This document shows positions 57,019 through 64,000 of a stretch of DNA of 64,000 nt, one piece after another. Position 1 is the stretch's first letter; each line of letters starts with the position of its first letter. This DNA comes from Spongospora subterranea f. sp. subterranea (lineage: Eukaryota; Endomyxa: Phytomyxea; Phytomyxea; Plasmodiophorida): contig JAUGWO010000200.1 in assembly GCA_049724395.1 (NCBI GenBank), positions 62,001-126,000 on the forward strand. Reading direction: 5' to 3'. The position numbers and the translations under genes were made by a program. The notes under the pieces are model-generated. The model searched no databases. It saw only the letters and a program-made list of their open reading frames with translations, and was not told where the DNA came from.

Positions 57019-59706
57019 CTACGAAGGGCGACGTCGCAAATTAGCAAACGTCGTACCAACATTTACTACAAACGCGGAAGTAAATTCCGCGGTTGGCTCT
57101 GCCCGTAGTGAATTGTCCATGAGTTCGTGAAAGCCGATTTGAAGATAGGAGGTTCGATTCATGACCTCCTTTTTGCTATTCACGCGTATTTCAGTGGACC
57201 AGCCCCCATCGCCATTGGGATACACGATCAGAATAGGAACCGTTGTCTTGGTTCCTTGTGCGACGGACACCAAATGAACTGGGAGATTGCTCTGTGCATC
57301 AATCAGATGCACCTTCATCACCGCTGGGTGTTCCAGGTTCATGTCGGACACTTCCAAAACCACTTTCTCCTGAGTGAATAGCCAATGCGGATACCCGGAT
57401 TTCCAAAACACGTGGCATCGTTCGAGAAACCGCTGCAACAGTGCAGACTGAGATCGCCATGCCGCTGGCTCGTTGGACGATGCGATCGTTGAGTTCGATG
57501 GTGATAATGGCGCATTGCCAGTCAACCGCCCGTCATCAATTGTGCGATAAACTCGTCGCGATGAAGTTAATTGGCAGACGCTAGATAAGCAAGCGTCAAC
57601 AACGGTCACATGTTTTTTGTCGTCAATTCGTAAGAGCTGCGAACGGATCACGTATTGCTTGGACTTATCCCCGACCTTCGCTTTACGAACGCCAGCGAAG
57701 GAGATGGCTTTTTGCGATGGGATAACTTCCTTGGTCTTGATACGGCAGCACGCTTCCACCGTTCCAGCGCCAATCGCACATAGATCCAGGCGCATCTTGT
57801 AAGCGAAATTGGGCGCCAGGGAGGCGAGCAGCGTCGTCTCGACCGGTGTGTCGTGATAGGTCGACATAAATAAGTGAATGGACCCGTTATCGTCGATCTG
57901 CTCATTTGGTTCAATATTCGTGTCATAACAATCTCGACCTGCCCTGGGGAAACCCAACCTTTAACAACGGGATCTCCCATTTCACCACCATGTCGAACAT
58001 GCCGTTGTCGCTACGCGTCGAGTAGATATCGGTGTTGATCACTTGCTGGATCATCTCGGGCGCCGTCAGCTGCTGCGATAGACGATCGATCACGTCGACA
58101 AAGTCGCTGCGGTTCACCAGAACCATCTGCTGCTGCGCGCCTTCCTGTGAATCGATTCCAGACGAGATTAGCACTGGATTCGGGTCGGCATCGGCCACCA
58201 TGGCGACCGAGTTCTGTCGCGAGGCACTGATCTCGTAGGGAATATAAATGCAACGATAGTCGTGAAACAGATCCCGCGGTCCCAACATCCATTCAAGCGC
58301 CGCTTGAATCGACTCAAACATGACGCGGCGTTGATTCCGGTATTGCGGCAACAACACCAAACGGATATGCAAACAGGGATTTCGGTCTTCACGAGCATCG
58401 CGTCGTAGACAGAGCTTTAGAAATCCGGCCAGATATTGGTCTGACAACAGAGGGGCTGGGGCGGTTTCAGCAGTAGTTGCACCAGAGATGACGGCGGCCA
58501 ATGACGATGGAGGAACCGACGCCTCCGTTATGACCGAGGGTGTTTGTGCAGGTTTCGGTTGAGTGCGCTCCTTGGCGAACAATATGTAGGGGCCAACGTC
58601 GTTCGTTGACCATTGTTCCAGATACTTGTCGAAGATGGCGCGGAGCCGGGCCTCGTCGCCTTCGTTGGACCCGTGATGGGCCGTGATGAACGATTGCCAA
58701 TCGTCGTCGACCATCTGGACCAGAGTGAGATTGGGGGTGGACAATCGCCGGACCGTTGGCAGGCTCTCCATCATTGAGGACGAGGCGGTGACCGGGACCG
58801 AGAGCGGCACCGTTCTTGGAGAACCCCTAGCGAGATTCGGTTCGCTGCGGGATGGAGTTAGGCGCTTGGTCCAATGCGGATCGGGGTGGAATCCTTCCAT
58901 CCGCGATCGTTTCCCACCCGAATACGGAAACATGGATGATTTCAGGACTCGTGCGTTGTCTTCGGCCGTATCCTCGTCCAATATCCATGGTTCAACCAGG
59001 AATTCCGGTTCGCCTGTGCTGTGACATCGGCGCTGGTTCGGCGACGATTTCGACGGGTCGTTTTGGTCGAAATCCGACATGGATCTGTCGGAACCGTCCG
59101 CTCCGTATGGAGTGAAGAAGTTCTGTGATCCGACCCGATCCAGCGACTCAATCGACGAGATCATGAGCGGTATTAGCGGGTCGGTCGTCAGTCCCACTCC
59201 TGATCCGTCCGAGGTCCAGGGCTCCTTGATTATGTCTAATCCCACAATCGCTAAGTTTTTGGCCGGTCCGAGGCTGCCGCGGCTGATTCCACGATGAGAG
59301 GTTGGGCCGGCTAGAACTAGTTCGCTATTTCTATCCAATATCATCGACCGGTCCAGATCCATTGCCTGGCCAGCCAATAAACCATTCCGTGCCGGTCGGT
59401 CACAACATGTGTGGTCCGACCCTTTTCGGTGCTCGGCGATTTTCCTGCATTTGGCGCCATTCGATTGTACGAGAATGAGGACGTATCTCGCCCACCAATC
59501 GATTCGAGAATAATCTGACACACGATGACCCCGATATCGTCCATGTGGCGTCGCGACAGCAGCAACGGCGAGTTGGCACCGGATACCCGACTGAATTGCA
59601 ATTTGGGCAGAGACAGGTCGCCCATGCCGGCAATAGTCGACCGATATGATGCCCGCGTACGACCACGAAAACTCCCGAATACGAACCGACAAGCGTTCGC
59701 GACCAT
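57019..59706 (-). CDS. Long protein, unrecognised, probably three exons
   Basis: ATG at 59706 opens a frame to about 59400 (LSLPKLQFSRVSGANSPLLL, SRRHMDDIGVIVCQIILESI). A switch near 59400-59362 leads into a 1.4 kb frame, and another near 57970-57950 leads into the last 310 codons. Both switches can be explained by introns of only about 25-40 nt, shorter than is usual here. The middle is low-complexity and acidic/Ser-rich (SRSEPNLARGSPRTVPLSV), then globular: DDDWQSFITAHHGSNEGDEA, EQWSTNDVGPYILFAKER, CLHIRLVLLPQYRNQRRVMF. The end reads ERCHVFWKSGYPHWLF, VVLEVSDMNLEHPAVMKVHL and VVNVGTTFANLRRRPS. I do not recognise the family. A GATOR1 DEPDC5-like protein was considered because of the IFDKYLEQWS...YILFAKER segment but is not supported. 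Confidence 0.55.
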
Positions 59707-59916
59707 TGCAGAATAAACACTAGTCGAGTTGTCGGATCAATTCTAATGAAAATTTGGCCGAAAGCACGGAACGTGAACTGGATGAATTCAAGGATTGGCG
59801 TTTTCGGATATCTGTTTTTCAAACCGGTTGAACCGGAGTTTCACAGCCGGTCCCGCCATTCCGAACGTTTCATACAAACACGTACATACACATTCATGGA
59901 ACGATTCGTTGACAGG

Positions 59917-62900
59917 TTATGAATAGCGGGAAACGGATGAACGACGAGCGTAAGACAAAAGGATCATATTGCGTGTTGTATTCGGTTCGCGGGAGTGGTT
60001 GTCGACCATGTCCGATGCACCTGTAAGTTTACGAAGCTGTCGAACCTGACGTTGCAGCTCGTGAATGGACGCAAAAACGGCCTCGAAAAACGGACCATCA
60101 AGAGTGGGGTCGAAGTTTCTGAGCGTTCTGATAGAATGAAGATGAACAATAACCCCCCAATGAGAGACAGACACGAATACCTTTCAATGCGACACATTTC
60201 TTGACCATATTCGAGCAAATAAGGCGATGAGGTGCCGGACTGCTGTAGATGAAACTGGACCATATCAAGTAAAATCCAGATGCAGTTTTCCAGAATAAAC
60301 CTAGACCGACACGTCAAACGGCGTCGAACCGGAAAAATTCAAAATACCGTTGGCAATGGTCGAATTCTACCCGACGCTCGTGAAGAAACAGTGCATCCAA
60401 ACTCTGATCACGATGTAGCTGGGACGATGAATAATCAATCAGATCCACCAAAAACGTCAAAGGTGGGGGACCAGATTCTGGCTCGGCACGCGAGCTTATA
60501 TCGAACGAGAACAGATCCCCAGAATTATACGCCTAAGTGCTGAAAATTGGCGGTCGCAAATGTGTTTCAGATAAATACCAACCTTTTGCGTCTGGACGAA
60601 GCCGATAGCATTACAAAGCAGACGAAGCGTCAGCCATTGTTCAGCTTCGAAATTCTGTGATGTAGCGTAGGGCCCCGAACACAGAACATGTGCCAGAGAT
60701 ACAGCAAATTGGCAGACATGTCGCCTCTGCTCGACTAGAATATCGCCTGGGATATTCCTAAATCTTCCAGGGTGGAGACCTGCAACAAGGATAAATCGAG
60801 AGACATTTCGATCTGCGAAAGAGCGAGAACCAATTTCATAAATTATACTGAGACATCGCTGGAGTTCTTGAAGATTGGGCATGAATAACGGCAACCGCAG
60901 CGAACAGAGCAGTTGCCGTCGGAACACAACTACGAATTCGGTAATCTGGCGCTGAAGGGCTGTTGACCTGAGAAATGTTGTAGAGAACAATATAAACCCG
61001 CAATCGTGGCATTACTCAGCTAAGGCAGCTGCAAGTGCATGGGAGATGTCCATAACCAGATACCAGATATCGTGTAATCGCTTCGATGCGTCGTTGAGGT
61101 TGAGTACAGATCGAAACCAGCTATTACTGACACAGGAGAGGAACCCTAAATCGACAACAATTTGGCTGCAAACAAAAGAGTCAGCAATCAAAACCCCTAA
61201 ATAATGACGAGCTTTGAGCGTTTACCTGCCACGTGGATGCGATGCCACAGCCATGACAAACATCAACATTATTTTGACCCGGGCTAATTCCTCGCTTTTA
61301 CAGGCAGTGAGAAACTGATTCATTAGCCATGCTATGACTGCCGAAACCTGTTGAAAATGTAAGTTATGATAAAGTGTTCACACAAAACGCCACCGACAGG
61401 TTGCGGATCTTGCAATTGGCTACGTTGAACCAAAACAGGTAAATGACGACAAACGTAGCTTTTCGAATCGAAAGGAACGAGTTCACAAGCAATCCCAAGA
61501 ACAGAGTCGCATCCGTCGAACTGCGGATTTCGTACGAGCTCCAACGAGAACACCGATAATATACAATCGCATACAGTGGCGTATGCATTAAGTTCGGCAG
61601 CCAGACCTGACGCAGATGGAAGCCGGCTGCAAGTTGAATATAGATCTGATTTGACATTTGAAAGACCAGCGCGATCCGAGGGAAACTCAACTCACTAGAG
61701 TGCAATCGCAACGATTTAAGCAATTCAGATAAAGAATCAGGAGCCAGCGGACCATCACTGTGATAAAACACTGCCAGAAGCAGCTGCGAGGCGTCTTTGG
61801 TGACTTGAAGAGGTATCCCTTCAAGTTGAAGAGATTTTGATATCAGATTCTGCTGATGATTGCGAAGAACATCTGGTTTCAAGAACTTGGGCCGGTGCAG
61901 AAGGACAGATTCTAAGAACAACTTCCAATTCATGATGCAGATGATCAATGAGCTGCGATATTCAGGATGGAAATCGGCCCATTCTTCAGCGCTTGGCAGC
62001 ATTTCCTTCAGCCAGATGTCTGTACAATTGAGCACGCTGCCCAGCAGGTCCTCAGACACGTTGCACTTTGACGATTCCAGCTCCGTTGACAGGATCCGGA
62101 ACGCGTAAGATCTACAGACAGATGAACATCAATCCAATTCTATGCCAAACAGGCATCGGTACCTGGATCTAGTAGCATGCAGTCTAGTTTGTATCCCATC
62201 AACCGGTAAAGCCGTTGTCAAAACAGCAGTTACCGCGACCCAAAGCGAATCTCCCCACGTTTCTACAACACCGTCAACAATAGACGATATTGAGCGATAC
62301 TCTACAGCGGAAGTCCAAAGGTGACTGAGCATGCACAAAATCTGAAGAAAAAAAATCAATGAGACGATGGGCCACTGGCAGAATTAGACTGTGAACCTGT
62401 TCAAACATATTCGTCATCCTCAACTCTTGGTTGATGTAATTCTTCAATGGTACAATAATGTTTCCAGGAGACGCCTCGTTTCGCTGTAATGTGCATTCGA
62501 ACAGACGCTCGGCTAACCCGGGCTGGTATTGAAGAGAGTTCGTGATCAGATCTAGAACACAGTTCTTCAACATGGGGATATCTAGCTCTAAAAAACGGCC
62601 TGAGAAATGTCAGATAGGTGTGAAGAGAAAAAATCGATAAAAGCTTACAGCATTGAACCCTAACATCATGAACTTTAGCCTGGCCCAGGAGAGCGGCAAC
62701 AGTGGCACCCCCTTGAGTGTTGTAACTGGAGAGCTGCACTATCTTGGTGAGAGTAACCAGAGCGTGTTTTGACCATATATATTCCGGCAAATCAATATAT
62801 GACGCAACGGACTGCAGAATACGAGAACTTTCAAGACCTTGACGGAAACACAGATCGAACCAGGCGTCGCCGAGAGATATGTTGGACTGACACTTCATCA

Positions 62901-64000
62901 TAATTGATAAGGCCAGTTGAAACACCTGAAAGGCGTAATTCATCCAGCCAGAGACAACGGTTTTGGTACGGGACGCAACCGTGAACTCAAGTTGGTCATG
63001 AGAGCTGACAATTGGCTGGATAGCAGCGTGCTGCATCGCTGGCTCCTGGCACATTCGTAAAGCGACACGGTGTCCGACTTGGCCACACAGCGTTAGCTGC
63101 GACTCGAGATCGTCGCTGGAAAGCAGCGTCACGAGTAGACGGGAAACGGATTCGCCAAGGGCCGAGCGTGACTGAACATCTTGGAACCGCCAAGAATTGT
63201 ACACCGTGAACACATCATTGCAGATGAAATCGATGAGACGAATGCAGAAAGGGATATAGTCGTCCACAGGAAATTGTAGTGCAAGCTCAGATCGAATCAG
63301 AATGCGCTCGAGCAGTTTGATCACCTGAACTGTGCAGGAAAACCTTCCCGATGGAATGTCGATGCTGTAAAGAAAGGAATGCGACTGATCCGCAACTGCA
63401 TATCGATGTAATCGGCGCGAGAATCCGACATCGAACACTGGTGAATAGCAAAGAAGGCCCAACAGCGACTCGATCAAAGGAGGAAGAGTGGATTCAGTCC
63501 AAACTATGAAATCGGTTAATGTCGTGGACATGCTGCCAAACTAATGCAAATACCTTCACCAACTTTGGCCTGAACTGAGAAGCAGCAGAACAGCTTCTGC
63601 AAGTCTATCAGTAATTGGACATTCTTTCAGCTCTTCATTGCTCAATGATACGAGCTGTAACGCGAGGCGCGAGAATTCGAGAATGAACGATGACGCAGAC
63701 GGCAATGCGGAGGAAACAGCTTCGAAAAACAGGGTTTGAAGGAAGGTAAAACACCATCCATGACGGAAGTCGGAAGACGAGATGGAATCTAGAGCATCTA
63801 GAGCTGGATATACACAAGACGGGGAGGTCGCCATAACCTGAAGCAGTCGAAGGAACATTGCAGTTTCTGAGAAATCGTGAATGATTTTGTTGTTACGATC
63901 CTGGACATTGAAAGCCGCAGAAAACCTGTTAAAGTAAACATCAAATTTGACGCCACGTGAAAGATGAATGATCTACCTGTTGAATGCCTCATCAAATAAA
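59917..64000 (-). CDS. NUP188-like scaffold nucleoporin (5' truncated by window end)
   Basis: A chain of minus-strand exons encodes helical solenoid sequence: VMATSPSCVYPALDALDSIS, LIESLLGLLCYSPVFDVGFS, CTVQVIKLLERILIRSELAL. The block FICNDVFTVYNSWRFQDVQS followed by ALGESVSRLLVTLL resembles the F.xYxSWxY...R..LG signature of NUP188/NUP205-type inner-ring nucleoporins. Further blocks are VGHRVALRMCQEPAM, WMNYAFQVFQLALSIMMK and a C-terminal FFEAVFASIHELQRQVRQLR (59917-60174). The family forms the inner ring of the nuclear pore. Short introns separate exons throughout. The N-terminus lies beyond 64000. Assignment relies on one diagnostic block plus architecture, so another large HEAT-type protein is possible. 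Confidence 0.5.

Noticed and set aside
57923-59692. First about 100 codons of the long frame at 59692 as the true N-terminus of the unassigned protein
   Set aside because: The alternative frame from ATG 59706 reads more like protein and can join downstream by a short intron. The other reading is Arg/Trp-rich and looks like an off-frame shadow, though this is not proven.
57019-59706. DEPDC5/IML1 assignment for the unassigned long protein
   Set aside because: Only one short segment is suggestive and the order and other motifs do not fit.
1-64000. tRNA, rRNA, snRNA genes and transposons
   Set aside because: I scanned the gaps for B-box-like GGTTCGANTCC with cloverleaf context and for transposase or reverse transcriptase motifs and found nothing convincing. 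A tRNAscan/Infernal run would be decisive.

Overview
The window is nuclear DNA from an intron-rich, gene-dense eukaryote. Most genes are split by many short GT-AG introns, typically about 45-65 nt and often ending in a pyrimidine-rich tract plus CAG or TAG. Intergenic gaps are short and both strands are used. A radial-spoke/CSC protein (CFAP251/WDR66) says the organism builds a motile flagellum. Integrator subunit 7, the KICSTOR protein SZT2, a Slo-type K+ channel, a heterotrimeric G-alpha and a 7TM-RGS protein point to a free-swimming or zoosporic protist with a rich signalling repertoire. The exact clade cannot be fixed from sequence reading alone. No bacterial, viral, CRISPR, tRNA or rRNA feature was recognised.

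Layout. 0-3 kb: the 3' end of a YIP1-family Golgi protein, then the exosome cap subunit RRP4 on the minus strand with an unexplained in-frame upstream extension. 3-8 kb: CFAP251 and a divergent G-alpha. 8-17.4 kb: two tandem copies of a purine nucleoside phosphorylase (PNP) gene, separated by a 2.2 kb spacer with a long inverted repeat and a G-rich minisatellite. 17.4-24 kb: an unrecognised minus-strand gene, INTS7, a small basic protein whose N-terminus copies the histone H3 tail, and an intronless family X DNA polymerase homologue with no catalytic aspartates. 24-31.4 kb: a Slo-type K+ channel, two satellite-like tracts and proteasome subunit RPN9/PSMD13. 31.5-41.4 kb: a 7TM-RGS protein, tripeptidyl peptidase II, a small membrane-anchored protein and SURF1. 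41.4-51 kb: SZT2. 51-64 kb: a head-to-head pair of ubiquitin-like multi-TM proteins, a SAP-SSU72 fusion, an unrecognised long protein and a NUP188-like nucleoporin running off the end.

Most notable. Each PNP gene encodes three PNP folds in one chain (829 residues in my spliced model of copy 1). Domain 1 keeps most catalytic residues. Domains 2 and 3 are degenerate, yet domain 3 keeps the DHxN...NPL...FPxxSDAY loop that domain 1 has lost. Trimeric PNPs complete each active site with a residue from the neighbouring subunit, so this looks like a covalent pseudo-heterotrimer with divided labour, duplicated and diverging. Other unusual products are a fully aspartate-less PolX with a BRCT domain, a histone H3 tail look-alike, SAP-SSU72, and the paired UBL-TM proteins.
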